The notes below the pieces were generated by a model. The model worked only from the letters and a program-made list of their open reading frames with translations. It did no database searches and had not been told where the DNA came from. Made by a program: the position numbers and the translations under genes. DNA of 59,653 bases, from contig NZ_BAGF01000051.1 in assembly GCF_000308755.1 (NCBI RefSeq), positions 1 through 59,653 of the forward strand, written 5' to 3'. Positions within the stretch are counted from its first letter, which is position 1, and every line of letters starts with the position of its first letter. Origin of the DNA: Nocardia pneumoniae NBRC 100136 (GTDB lineage: Bacteria > Actinomycetota > Actinomycetes > Mycobacteriales > Mycobacteriaceae). Shown one piece after another: positions 27,325-35,728 of the stretch.

Positions 27325-27777
27325 CTACCCGCCGAGCGCCGCGGCCTCCCGCGGCGCGCTCGGCAACCCGAGCAATTCGGGACGGCTCGCCCGTGTCGCC
27401 CACTGCCGCGCGGGATCGGTGACCAGGCGCCGCGCGGTCAAGTCGAGCAGGCCGCTGACGTTGGTCACCGTCGCGGCGACAACCCCGTCGCCGCGCGTGA
27501 GAACGTGCTCGACCCGGTAGGTCTTGCCCTCGCCCCACTGCCAGGTACAGGACACGTCCACGGCGTCGCCGCCGCGTAATTCGCGCTGGAACCGAAGCAC
27601 GGTCTCCAGGTTGACCGGCCCGAGCCCCGCCGCGATCAGCTCGTCGACCGAGACGCCCGCCGCCTGAACACACGCGAAACGCGCATGGTCGGCGAACTGA
27701 TGGTAGGCCGCGCCGGTGACGTGCAATTGCGGATCCAGATCGGTCACGCGGACTTCGATACGGGTACTGAACGACAC
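27325..27777 (-). CDS. Acyl-CoA thioesterase (4HBT hotdog family)
   Basis: The predicted product has 150 aa from GTG 27777 (TTG 27807 and GTG 27801 are possible longer starts). The hotdog signature reads STRIEVRVTDLDPQLHVTGAAYHQFADHARF, with the aspartate and conserved His of the 4-hydroxybenzoyl-CoA thioesterase type, although the usual HVNNA is HVTGA. It probably hydrolyses an acyl-CoA; the chain is unknown. It lies in the accessory block between ruvC and yebC. Confidence 0.8.
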   Translation of the reverse strand: MSFSTRIEVRVTDLDPQLHVTGAAYHQFADHARFACVQAAGVSVDELIAAGLGPVNLETVLRFQRELRGGDAVDVSCTWQWGEGKTYRVEHVLTRGDGVVAATVTNVSGLLDLTARRLVTDPARQWATRASRPELLGLPSAPREAAALGG

Positions 27778-27922
27778 GGGCCCGACTATGCCAGCGGGCA
27801 CCGACAAGTTCGCCGCACCGGCGCACGCATACGCGGCTGCCGACCACGCCGGTTATCGCGGTGCCCAGAGCGGAGATTCGATCCGCCGGTGGCGCGGCCC
27901 GCTCGCCACGCCTGACCGACCT

Positions 27923-28447
27923 TCAGGATTCGGCGTTTCCGGCGACCTGCCGCGCGAACGCGGCATGAGCGTGTTCGTCGAACAGGACGAACCGGGCCTC
28001 CGCCACGGCGGTCTCGCTCGTCCGAACCGTGTCGACGGCGATCCGCGCGCCGTCGTCCATGGGCCAGCCGTAAATGCCGGTGGAAATCACCGGGAACGCG
28101 ACCGTTCGCGCTCCCAATTCGTCCGCCACCCGCAAGGATTCGCGATAACAGGAAGCCAGCAGCGCGGAGCGGTCCTCGGCGGCCGACCACACCGGCCCGA
28201 CGGTGTGGATCACCCACCGCGCAGGCAGGCGACCCGCCGTGGTGGCCACGGCCGCCCCGGTCGGCAGTCCCGCACCGTACCGGGACGCGCGCAACCGGCG
28301 GCACTCCACCAGGATCTCCGGGCCGCCGCGCCGATGGATCGCCCCGTCGACTCCGCCGCCGCCGAGCAGCGACGAGTTCGCCGCGTTGACCACCGCGTCG
28401 ACCTCCTGTTCGGTGATGTCGCCGCGCACCAGCACCAGTTCCACCAT
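27923..28447 (-). CDS. Macro-domain protein (ADP-ribose or O-acetyl-ADP-ribose hydrolase type)
   Basis: The predicted product has 174 aa from ATG 28447. It is a complete stand-alone macro domain: DITEQEVDAVVNAANSSLLGGGGVDGAIH at the N-terminus is the adenosine- and ribose-binding block, and FPVISTGIYGWP is the phosphate loop. Proteins like this (YmdB/MacroD type) remove ADP-ribose or deacetylate O-acetyl-ADP-ribose in the cytoplasm. It could answer an ADP-ribosylation system, but no ADP-ribosyltransferase is visible nearby. Confidence 0.92.
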   Translation of the reverse strand: MVELVLVRGDITEQEVDAVVNAANSSLLGGGGVDGAIHRRGGPEILVECRRLRASRYGAGLPTGAAVATTAGRLPARWVIHTVGPVWSAAEDRSALLASCYRESLRVADELGARTVAFPVISTGIYGWPMDDGARIAVDTVRTSETAVAEARFVLFDEHAHAAFARQVAGNAES

Positions 28448-28553
28448 GCTCGCATTCTGCCTCGCGCGCGGTCGACGGCGCGGCGACGCCGACGGGTAGC
28501 CGACGGCCGAGCACCCAGGAGGGCTGAAGCCGATTCACAGCCTGCCTCGAGAA

Positions 28554-28972
28554 ATGCCCTCGACAATGCCGAACGTGCCAGTACTCGCCGATCCCGCTCC
28601 TGCGCCACCGCGGATGCCTCCGGCGAGCCCGGAGCCGAACCAGCAGCACCTGTTCCACCACGGGATCTCCCTGCTGCACGGCTGGCTGCCGACGACCATC
28701 GAACTGCTCGCCGCGGCAGTGCTGGTCATCGCCGTCGCCCGGCGAACCAGACGCTGGTGGCTGATCCAGCTGCCGGTCTGCGTGGCGGTCGGCGGCGCGG
28801 CGGCGCTGGCCGCCGAGTGGTACGTGGCCGACGAAGGGTTGGCCTCCGATAATCGCGGCCGCCGCGGCGCACCACCGAGGGCGGCCACACCTGGCAGTTC
28901 GCGTCGGCCGCGTTCACCGCGTCCTTACCGTGGATCGCCGGTCGCGTCGGCTTGCCTGCCGGACCCGGCTGA
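28554..28972 (+). pseudogene. Remnant of a secreted esterase with its catalytic middle deleted
   Basis: The 5' part (from ATG 28554 or 28566 to about 28850) encodes a His/Pro-rich lead and two membrane helices (TTIELLAAAVLVIAVARRTRRWW and LPVCVAVGGAAALAAEWYVADEG). This matches the N-terminal membrane region of actinobacterial antigen-85-like esterases. After about 28850 the frame becomes nonsense. In another frame, codons from 28853 to the TGA at 28970 read RTTEGGHTWQFASAAFTASLPW, the C-terminal end of the same kind of esterase including the catalytic-His motif GGHTW. The roughly 200 residues expected between, with the nucleophile Ser, are missing. A large internal deletion with loss of frame explains both pieces. 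It is not functional as an esterase. Confidence 0.7.
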
Positions 28973-29035
28973 GCTCGGCAACAGTCTCGCCGCGGTCGCC
29001 GTGCTCGCGCCCACGCCAGCCGGATGTGCCGATAC

Positions 29036-30013
29036 TCAGCTCGCCACCACCGCGGCTCCCGTACGGAACGTGCGCCGATAAGCCTGCGGTGAGACGCCGA
29101 TCGCCTCGACCAGATGCTGTCGCAGCGAGGTCCCGGTGGCGAAGCCGACCTCGCCCGCGATGCGATCGACGGTCAGATCGGTCGTCTCCAGCAGATGCCT
29201 GGCGCGGAAGACGCGCTGCTGGATCAGCCAGCGTCCCGGGCTCATACCGACCTCGTCGCGGAAGCGCCGGGCGAAGGTTCGCTTGCTCATCCGGGCCCGG
29301 ACGGCCAGCTCCTCGACGGTCAGCGGGGAGCGCAGGTTCTCCAGTGCCCACTGCCTGGCCGCCGCGGTCCCGGCCGACGTCGCGGGCGGAACCGGCTGCT
29401 CGATGTACTGCGCCTGGCCGCCGTCGCGCCACGGCGGCACGACGCAGCGGCGCGCGACCGCGTTCGCGACGGCGCTGCCGTGATCGCGGCGCACCAGGTG
29501 CAAACACACGTCGAGCCCCGCCGCGGCGCCCGCCGAGGTGAGGACGTCACCGTCGTCGACGTACAGCACGTCGGGGTCGAGGCGAACCCTGGGGAAGGTG
29601 CGGCGGAATAGTTGCGCCTGATTCCAATGCGTGGTGGCCGGGCGGCCGTCGAGCAGCCCCGCGGCGGCGGCGATGAAAGCGCCGGTGCAGATCGCGACGA
29701 CTCTCGTGCCGGGTCGGATCCGCGCGAACGCGTCGAGCACCGGCTGCGGCAGCGTGCCGGACAAGCTCATCGAGATATCGCAGGCGGGCAGCACGACCGT
29801 CTCGGCGGCCTCCAGCGCGCGGCTGTCGTGCGCCACGGCGATCGCGAAATCCGCGGCACTGCGCACCGAGCCTCCGTCGAGTGAGCAGGTGGTCACCTCG
29901 TATCTGCCTGCGGCACTGCCGAATACCCGATTCGGGATGCCGAGCTCGAAGGGATACACCCCGTCCAATGCCAGCACCGCCACGCGATGTGGCGCGGCTT
30001 CGTCCGCCGTCAT
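29036..30013 (-). CDS. GlxA-family transcriptional regulator (DJ-1/PfpI plus AraC helix-turn-helix)
   Basis: The predicted product has 325 aa from ATG 30013. Residues about 8-185 form a DJ-1/PfpI-like domain (VAVLALDGVYPFELGIP, and AICTGAFIAAAAGLLDGRPATTHW with the elbow cysteine). Residues about 225-320 are an AraC-type DNA-binding domain with two helix-turn-helix units (LTVEELAVRARMSKRTFARRF and RIAGEVGFATGTSLRQH). The gene is divergent from a quinone oxidoreductase gene, and three ATGGCA half-sites lie between them, so it probably regulates that neighbour and itself. Confidence 0.92.
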   Translation of the reverse strand: MTADEAAPHRVAVLALDGVYPFELGIPNRVFGSAAGRYEVTTCSLDGGSVRSAADFAIAVAHDSRALEAAETVVLPACDISMSLSGTLPQPVLDAFARIRPGTRVVAICTGAFIAAAAGLLDGRPATTHWNQAQLFRRTFPRVRLDPDVLYVDDGDVLTSAGAAAGLDVCLHLVRRDHGSAVANAVARRCVVPPWRDGGQAQYIEQPVPPATSAGTAAARQWALENLRSPLTVEELAVRARMSKRTFARRFRDEVGMSPGRWLIQQRVFRARHLLETTDLTVDRIAGEVGFATGTSLRQHLVEAIGVSPQAYRRTFRTGAAVVAS

Positions 30014-30048
30014 GGCACGATCATATCGAATAATGGCAATCGTGCCAT
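30012..30048. promoter_or_regulatory. Putative AraC-type binding region between glxA-like and oxidoreductase genes
   Basis: Half-site ATGGCA occurs at 30012-30017 and 30033-30038 as a direct repeat exactly 21 nt apart (two helical turns). It occurs again inverted as TGCCAT at 30043-30048. The outer pair extends to 10-bp arms (ATGGCACGAT and ATCGTGCCAT), while the inner pair has 7-bp arms AATGGCA/TGCCATT. The first half-site overlaps the regulator's own start codon, which suggests autorepression. Confidence 0.6.
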
Positions 30049-30083
30049 TTTCTTCGCCGATCACGCCCGGCAGGCTGGCAGCC

Positions 30084-31046
30084 ATGACCGATATCGACAG
30101 CACCGCGACCATGCGCGCGATCAGCCAGCACGTCCTCGGCGGCCCCGAGGTGCTCACCGAAGTACAACTGCCGCAACCGGTCCCAGGTCCGGGCCAGATC
30201 CTGGTCCGGGTGCGCGCGGCCGGACTCAATCCGACCGATTGGCGCCACCGGGCCACCGCGGGCCTGTTCCTGCCGCAGCCGCCGTTCGTCCTCGGCTGGG
30301 ACGTCTCCGGCGAGGTCGCCGCCGTCGGCATCGGCGTCACCCTGTTCCGCCCCGGCGACGAGGTCTTCGGCATGCTCCCCTACCCGGGCGGCCACGGCGC
30401 CTGCGCTGAGTACACGGTCGGCCCAGCCCGCGCTTTCGCACCCAAACCGGCCGTGCTCGATCACGTTCAGGCCGCGGCCATCCCGCTCGCCGCGCTCACC
30501 GCATGGCAGGCGTTGGTCGACACCGCCGCGCTGAGCGCGGGGCAGCGCGTGCTGATCCACGCGGCCGCGGGCGGCGTCGGCCACTTCGCGGTGCAGATCG
30601 CCAAGGCGCGCGGCGCGTACGTCATCGGCACCGCCAGCGCGCCCAACCACGCGTTCCTGCGCGGCATCGGCGCCGACGAAGTCATCGACTACCGCAGCAC
30701 CGACATCGCCGAGGCGGTCAGTGCTGTCGACGTCGTGCTGGACGCGATCGATGACGACAACAGCGTCCGCTCGCTGCGGACCCTGCGTCCCGGCGGGCTG
30801 CTGGTGACGTTGCGCGCCATGGGCCCGCGCGACCTCGCGTCCGAGGCGGACGCGCTCGGCGTCCGCGCGGTCCGGATGCTGGTGGAACACGATCACGCGG
30901 GCATGCTCGCGCTCGCCGGACTCGTCGAGTCCGGAGCCCTCCGCCCGACGATCGCCGGAACGTTTCCGCTGACGGAGGCGGCCAAGGCGCACGCTTTGGG
31001 CGATACGGGGCGGACCGTGGGCAAATTGGTACTCACCGTGCCGTGA
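30084..31046 (+). CDS. Zinc-free MDR-type quinone oxidoreductase
   Basis: The predicted product has 320 aa from ATG 30084. It has an N-terminal GroES-like domain (VRVRAAGLNPTDWRHR and PFVLGWDVSGEVAAVG) and a Rossmann domain with HAAAGGVGHFAVQIAKARGA. The catalytic-zinc cysteine and structural-zinc cysteines of alcohol dehydrogenases are absent, as in the quinone reductase (QOR) branch. It probably reduces an enone or quinone with NADPH. Likely controlled by the divergent GlxA-like regulator. Confidence 0.9.
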   Translation: MTDIDSTATMRAISQHVLGGPEVLTEVQLPQPVPGPGQILVRVRAAGLNPTDWRHRATAGLFLPQPPFVLGWDVSGEVAAVGIGVTLFRPGDEVFGMLPYPGGHGACAEYTVGPARAFAPKPAVLDHVQAAAIPLAALTAWQALVDTAALSAGQRVLIHAAAGGVGHFAVQIAKARGAYVIGTASAPNHAFLRGIGADEVIDYRSTDIAEAVSAVDVVLDAIDDDNSVRSLRTLRPGGLLVTLRAMGPRDLASEADALGVRAVRMLVEHDHAGMLALAGLVESGALRPTIAGTFPLTEAAKAHALGDTGRTVGKLVLTVP

Positions 31047-31087
31047 ATCTGCCACGATCCGGGCCGTCGCGCTTCTACCATCCGAGG

Positions 31088-31294
31088 ATGAGCAATGCGG
31101 TCAAGGCTTTCCTCGAGGGTGGGCCGGAAGGCTTGCCCCAGCGCATCGTGCCGATCACCCCACCGGGGGTCGAGCTGAAGGTCCCGTACCGGGGCGGATA
31201 CGAACATTTCAAGGTCACCCCGCGGCACCTGGCCACGCCCGAAGGGGAACTGCCCGTCTACGAGTGGTGGGAGCGCACCGAGATCGCGGAGTAG
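31088..31294 (+). CDS. Small conserved protein resembling DUF5988
   Basis: The predicted product has 68 aa from ATG 31088. The pattern FLEGGPEGLPQRIV, then VPYRGGYEHFKVTP, and a closing YEWWERTEIAE recalls small actinobacterial DUF5988 proteins as I remember them. There are no membrane segments or metal motifs. The function is unknown. A frame from ATG 31298 has poor codon use, and 31295-31497 holds nothing I can support. Confidence 0.6.
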   Translation: MSNAVKAFLEGGPEGLPQRIVPITPPGVELKVPYRGGYEHFKVTPRHLATPEGELPVYEWWERTEIAE

Positions 31295-31497
31295 ACCATG
31301 ACCCTTCCCCGCCGGCGGCGTGCCGCGCCGACCGGCGGTGAAGCGCTGGTCGCATGCGGGGCGAGGTCTACCGGACCAGGCGCGAGCGTCGCTCCGGCGG
31401 CCGGGACGCGTGCTCGGGGCGGTCCGTGCGCAGACCGACCGCCCCGCCTTCGACGCGCACCACCCCGCCATGCGGAGTACTGCGCGCGGCTGGTCGA

Positions 31498-32250
31498 CTA
31501 GTCGTCGAGCTCGGCGAGCACCTCGTCCGGGATGTCGACGTTGGTGTAGACGTTCTGCACGTCATCGCTGTCTTCGAGGGCGTCGACCAGTTTGATCACC
31601 TTGCGGGCGCCGTCGGCGTCCACCGCGACCGACACCGAGGGCTGGAAACCGGACTCGGCGGAGTCGTAGTCGATCCCGGCGCTCTGCAACGCGGTGCGCA
31701 CGGCGATCAGATCGCCGGGCTCGCTGATGATCTCGAACGACTCGCCGAGGTCGTTGACCTCTTCCGCACCCGCGTCGAGCACCGCCAGCAGCACGTCGTC
31801 CTCGGACAGGCCGTTCTTCTCCAAGGTGACGATGCCCTTGCGGTGGAACAGGTAGGCCACCGAGCCCGGGTCGGCCATGTTGCCGCCGTTGCGGGTCATC
31901 GCGACCCGGACCTCGCCCGCGGCACGGTTGCGGTTGTCGGTGAGGCACTCGATCAGCACGGCGACACCGTTGGGGCCGTAGCCCTCGTACATGATCGTCT
32001 GCCAGTCGGCGCCGCCGGCCTCCTCGCCGCCGCCGCGCTTGCGGGCGCGCTCGATGTTGTCGTTGGGGACCGACGACTTCTTCGCCTTCTGGATGGCGTC
32101 GTACAGCGTCGGGTTGCCATCCGGGTCACCACCACCGGTCCGGGCCGCCACCTCGATGTTCTTGATCAGCTTCGCGAACAGCTTGCCGCGCTTCGCGTCG
32201 ATCGCAGCCTTCTTGTGCTTGGTGGTGGCCCATTTGGAGTGGCCGCTCAT
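31498..32250 (-). CDS. yebC: YebC/PmpR family protein (TACO1-like)
   Basis: The predicted product has 250 aa from ATG 32250. It begins with the invariant family start MSGHSKWATTKHKKAAIDAKRGKLF, and IYEGYGP-like MYEGYGPNGVAVLIECLTDN is also present. The family comprises predicted transcription regulators, and more recent work links members to translation of proline-rich stretches. It lies 119 nt downstream of pdxT on the same strand, the arrangement seen in mycobacteria. Confidence 0.96.
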   Translation of the reverse strand: MSGHSKWATTKHKKAAIDAKRGKLFAKLIKNIEVAARTGGGDPDGNPTLYDAIQKAKKSSVPNDNIERARKRGGGEEAGGADWQTIMYEGYGPNGVAVLIECLTDNRNRAAGEVRVAMTRNGGNMADPGSVAYLFHRKGIVTLEKNGLSEDDVLLAVLDAGAEEVNDLGESFEIISEPGDLIAVRTALQSAGIDYDSAESGFQPSVSVAVDADGARKVIKLVDALEDSDDVQNVYTNVDIPDEVLAELDD

Positions 32251-32369
32251 TCCCTACTTCCTTCAGGTCGATGGCACGTCTGGTGGTGTGTACCGTACCG
32301 GCACGGCCGGGCGGACAACTTCCCCAGCCTACTCGGGCGTCCGCTACGACCGCGCAAAGCGGCCTCCGC

Positions 32370-33020
32370 TCAGGCGGCCCGGACCAGGTCGACGAACATC
32401 CGGTGCACCCGCAGGTCGCCGGTCACCTCGGGATGGAACGACGTCGCCAGGACATTGCCCTGCCGCACCGCCACAATCCGCCCCGCCGCCGGACCGGCCG
32501 GCACGGTGGCGAGCACGTCGACGCCCTCGCCCACCCGCTCGACCCACGGTGCGCGGATGAACACCGCCCGCACCGGACCGCCGGTCAGTCCGGCGAAGGG
32601 CAGATCGGTCTCGAACGAGTCGACCTGGCGTCCGAACGCGTTGCGGCGCACCGTCATATCGATCCCGGACAGGTGCTTCGCGTCCGGACGGGTGTCGAGC
32701 ACCTCCGAAGCGAGCAGGATCATGCCCGCGCAGGAGCCGAAGGCGGGCATCCCGTGGCGCAGCCGCGCGCGCAGCGGCTCCAGCAGTTCGAAAGCCTCCA
32801 GCAGCTTGCTGATCGCGGTGGACTCGCCGCCGGGCAGTACCAGGGCGTCCACCGCGGCGAGTTCGGATTCGCGACGGACCAGCACGGGCCGCGCACCGCA
32901 CCGTTCCAGAGCCGCGACGTGTTCCCGGACGTCGCCCTGCAACGCGAGCACACCGATGGTGGGAACGGACCGCGCCGGTCCGGTGTCGGCGGCGGGTGCG
33001 GCGACCGAGGTAGCGTTCAC
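32370..33020 (-). CDS. pdxT: Pyridoxal 5'-phosphate synthase glutaminase subunit PdxT
   Basis: The predicted product has 216 aa from GTG 33020. The class I glutaminase triad is visible: nucleophile Cys in FGSCAGMILLA, and His and Glu in TSFHPEVTGD near the C-terminus. PGGESTAI is the conserved N-terminal block. It releases ammonia from glutamine for PdxS. Here pdxS lies about 4.3 kb upstream on the same strand, separated by tesB and a block of extra genes. Confidence 0.97.
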   Translation of the reverse strand: MNATSVAAPAADTGPARSVPTIGVLALQGDVREHVAALERCGARPVLVRRESELAAVDALVLPGGESTAISKLLEAFELLEPLRARLRHGMPAFGSCAGMILLASEVLDTRPDAKHLSGIDMTVRRNAFGRQVDSFETDLPFAGLTGGPVRAVFIRAPWVERVGEGVDVLATVPAGPAAGRIVAVRQGNVLATSFHPEVTGDLRVHRMFVDLVRAA

Positions 33021-33141
33021 GCCGGAAAGTTTACGAGCCGTGCCGATGTGGGCCCGCTCACGGTTGCCGTCCCGGCTCCGGCGACGCGGGCTACACGCGC
33101 GAACCGACGGTCGGCGCGGCATCCGGCGAGACGCGCGGCAT

Positions 33142-33963
33142 TCAGCTCTCGCGCAGGGTGCGGATGAGCCCTTCCTGAACCACGGCGGCGACCAGCGTGC
33201 CGTCGCGGGTGAAGATCTTGCCGCCGGTCAAGGCCCGGCCGAAACCGGCTGACGGTGAGGACTGGTCGTACAGCAGCCACTCGTCGGCGCGGAAGGGGCG
33301 CAGAAACCACATGGCGTGATCGAGCGAGGCGTTCTGGGTCGGCTCGTCGGGGTGGGTGACCTTCGAGGAACCCAGCAGCGTCATATCGCTCATGTAGGCC
33401 AGGGTGCACACGTGCACCAGCGGATCGTCGGGCAGTGGGTGCCGGTAGCGGAACCACACCTGCTGCTGGGAGACCACACCGTCGCGACGGGACACGTTCT
33501 CCTGCGGCACCATGCGAATATCCCAGTGCTCCCACTCGCGCATCGCCCACAGTCGTTCGGGGTCCATGGCGGTCTTCGCGTCGGGCAGCTCTTCCGGCGC
33601 TTGCACCTCCGGCATCACGTCCTGGTGCTCGGGCCCCTGATCGCCGACGTGGAAGGAGGCCGACATGGTGAAGATGGCCGCGCCGTCCTGGATGCCGGTC
33701 ACCCGGCGGGTGCAGAACGAGCGGCCGTCCCGGATGCGCTCGACCTGATAGACGGTGGGTTCCTCCGGATTGCCCGGGCGCAGGAAGTATCCGTGCAGCG
33801 AGTGCACCTGGAATCGCGGTTCCACCGTCCGGACCGCGGAGACCAGCGCCTGGCCGGCAACCTGTCCGCCGAACGTGCGCGGGAGCTGGGTCTTGGTGGA
33901 CGCGCCACGGAAGATGTCCCGCTCGAGCCGCTCTATCTCCAGCGCCTCTTCGATTGTCGCCAT
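33142..33963 (-). CDS. tesB: Acyl-CoA thioesterase II
   Basis: The predicted product has 273 aa from ATG 33963. It is a double-hotdog protein: N-terminal RTFGGQVAGQALVSAVRTV and VHSLHGYFLRPGNP, and C-terminal SLDHAMWFLRPFRADEWLLYDQ with the catalytic Asp of the TesB family. It hydrolyses medium- or long-chain acyl-CoA in the cytoplasm. It is divergent from the kinase-like gene and precedes pdxT by 121 nt. Confidence 0.95.
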   Translation of the reverse strand: MATIEEALEIERLERDIFRGASTKTQLPRTFGGQVAGQALVSAVRTVEPRFQVHSLHGYFLRPGNPEEPTVYQVERIRDGRSFCTRRVTGIQDGAAIFTMSASFHVGDQGPEHQDVMPEVQAPEELPDAKTAMDPERLWAMREWEHWDIRMVPQENVSRRDGVVSQQQVWFRYRHPLPDDPLVHVCTLAYMSDMTLLGSSKVTHPDEPTQNASLDHAMWFLRPFRADEWLLYDQSSPSAGFGRALTGGKIFTRDGTLVAAVVQEGLIRTLRES

Positions 33964-34076
33964 GCGGTGAGACTAACCCGGCCGCCGACCGGCGCGCGCC
34001 GCGGCCATCGGTGAACGCCCGGCAACAGCAGCGGCTCGCCGACCCGCGGCACGGGACGGTTTGCTGAGATGGACGG

Positions 34077-34703
34077 GTGCCCCGTTTCCTGCCGATCACC
34101 GTCGACAGCCTCGTCGAGCTGGTGATCCGCCCGGTCCTGACCGCACGCTCGCACACGGTGATCGCCGTGGACGGCGCGGACGCCGCGCAGCCCGTCGCGT
34201 TCGCCGCGCGGATCGCCGCCGCGTTGCGCGACGCGGGCCGCGGCGCCGACGTGGTCTCGCTGCACGACTACGTGCGTCCGGCTTCGCTGCGCATGGAGTT
34301 CGGCCGCACCGACGAGATGTCCTATCGCACAGCGTGGTTCGACTACGCGGCAGTGCGCCGCGAGGTGGTCGGCGCCCTGCGCGACCACGGCCGGTGGCTG
34401 CCCGCCCTCTGGGACGAAGCCGCCGACCGCTCGGCGCGGGCGGCGATCCGCACGGCGCCACCGGCGACCACGATCGTCGTCGCGGGACCGATGCTCTCCG
34501 GCCGCGGCCTCGACGCCGACGTGACGGTACGCCTGGACCTGTCCGAGGCCGCCCTCCGCCGCACCACTCCGGCGGACGCGCAGTGGACCATTCCGGCATT
34601 GCTGCGCCACGATGCCGAAAACCCTGAGCCGCCAACGCTCTTCGTTCGATGGGATCACCCCGATCGCCCCGCGCTCCGAGTCGACGACGGCAACGCGACG
34701 TAG
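34077..34703 (+). CDS. Uridine kinase-like protein with a broken P-loop
   Basis: The predicted product has 208 aa from GTG 34077. The layout resembles nucleoside kinases: HTVIAVDGADAAQPVAFAARIAAALRDAG occupies the position of the P-loop, a SLHDYVRPASLR stretch that of the substrate site, and TTIVVAGPML a later strand. However, the GxxGxGK[ST] core is GADAAQPV, with no Lys-Ser/Thr. ATP binding is therefore doubtful. It may be a non-catalytic relative or a decaying gene. First gene of the block between tesB and pdxS. Confidence 0.6.
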   Translation: MPRFLPITVDSLVELVIRPVLTARSHTVIAVDGADAAQPVAFAARIAAALRDAGRGADVVSLHDYVRPASLRMEFGRTDEMSYRTAWFDYAAVRREVVGALRDHGRWLPALWDEAADRSARAAIRTAPPATTIVVAGPMLSGRGLDADVTVRLDLSEAALRRTTPADAQWTIPALLRHDAENPEPPTLFVRWDHPDRPALRVDDGNAT

Positions 34704-34825
34704 ATTCTTTCCCGTCCGTGCCAGCTCTCGCTCATCGTCGGCTGTTCTCGCCACGGACCAACCGATGGTTGGATGCGCATGACTACGTATCGACATGTCA
34801 TCGAGGGCCGCACCGCCCTACCACG

Positions 34826-35560
34826 TCAGACCAGGCGATGACCGCCGTCCACGTGCAGCACGGTGCCGGTGATGAAGGGATTGCGCATGAGACCGACCAT
34901 GGCCTGGGCGATGTCGGAGGGGCGGCCGATGCGCCCGACGGGCAACCGCGCGGCGAGCTGCTGATGGCGTTCGGTCTTCGCGGCGCCGGCGATGGCGTCC
35001 CAGACCGGCGTGTCGACCCAGCCCGGGGAGACCGCGTTCACGCGGACCGGACCGAGTTCGACGGCCAGCGCGTAGGCGAGCGAGGCGAGGGCGCCGTTGA
35101 CGGCCGCCACGATGGCCGAACCCGGTGCCGGGCGGTAGGCGGCGATCCCGGAGGTGAAGGTGAGCGAACCGCCGGGGACGATCCGCGCGTGCTTGGCGAG
35201 CAAGGCTGGGCCGAGCAGCTTGGTGGCGATGACGTTGCCGGCTGCCGCGACGTCGAGATCGGCGAGCGGCTGATAGATGCCGGTGACGTCGACCGCGGTG
35301 GTGACGACGTGATCGACCGGGCCGAGTTCGCGGAACAGGCGCTGGATGTCGGCTTCGCGGGTGATGTCGGCGACGACCGCGCGCACCGTACCCGGCCCGT
35401 CCGGCAGGGACCGTTCGGCCGCGGCGAGGCGTTCGGCGTCGCGGCCCGCGATGGTGACCTGCGTGCCCTCGGCGACCAGCGCGGAGGCCAGCGCGAGTCC
35501 CATGCCGGAGCTGCCGCCCACGATGACGACGCGTTCGGGTGCCGTGTTGTCTGCTGTCAT
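34826..35560 (-). CDS. Short-chain dehydrogenase/reductase lacking the Tyr/Lys pair
   Basis: The predicted product has 244 aa from ATG 35560. The Rossmann motif VGGSSGMGLALA and the late motif VSPGWVDTPVW fit SDR enzymes. The active-site Ser is present (TFTSGIAAYRPAPG), but where YxxxK should follow the sequence is SAIVAAVNGALA, without Tyr or Lys. A group of annotated SDRs shares this change, so the gene need not be dead, but ordinary SDR catalysis is not expected. Convergent with the kinase-like gene. Confidence 0.85.
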   Translation of the reverse strand: MTADNTAPERVVIVGGSSGMGLALASALVAEGTQVTIAGRDAERLAAAERSLPDGPGTVRAVVADITREADIQRLFRELGPVDHVVTTAVDVTGIYQPLADLDVAAAGNVIATKLLGPALLAKHARIVPGGSLTFTSGIAAYRPAPGSAIVAAVNGALASLAYALAVELGPVRVNAVSPGWVDTPVWDAIAGAAKTERHQQLAARLPVGRIGRPSDIAQAMVGLMRNPFITGTVLHVDGGHRLV

Positions 35561-35648
35561 GGTTCCAGCCGACCAGCAGTCGCGCCGAGTGTCCATGTCG
35601 CGCTGCCGAACACGCCTTAGCTCGGGGCTAACACCGCAGGCCGCACAA

Positions 35649-35690
35649 CGTTTCGGCCCGGCGATCGCGGAGGGTTGCCGGGCCGAAACG
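35649..35690 (-). terminator. Strong hairpin terminator after the MTB12-like lipoprotein gene
   Basis: A perfect 14-bp stem (CGTTTCGGCCCGGC and its complement) with a 14-nt loop lies 39 nt past the lipoprotein stop. It has no U-tract, as is common for actinobacterial terminators. It separates the lipoprotein from the SDR gene on the same strand. Confidence 0.75.
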
Positions 35691-35728
35691 GTCGAGCGCA
35701 GCGCACTGCGCACCGGTGCCGAGAACGA

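Noticed and set aside
28554..29081. Reading the esterase relic as one intact 175-residue protein
   Set aside because: Residues after about 100 are frameshifted nonsense; the true C-terminal sequence is in another frame ending at 28972.
31298..31501. 67-codon frame after the DUF5988-like gene
   Set aside because: Arg/Ala/Pro-rich with poor codon use, no ribosome site and no resemblance to known proteins.
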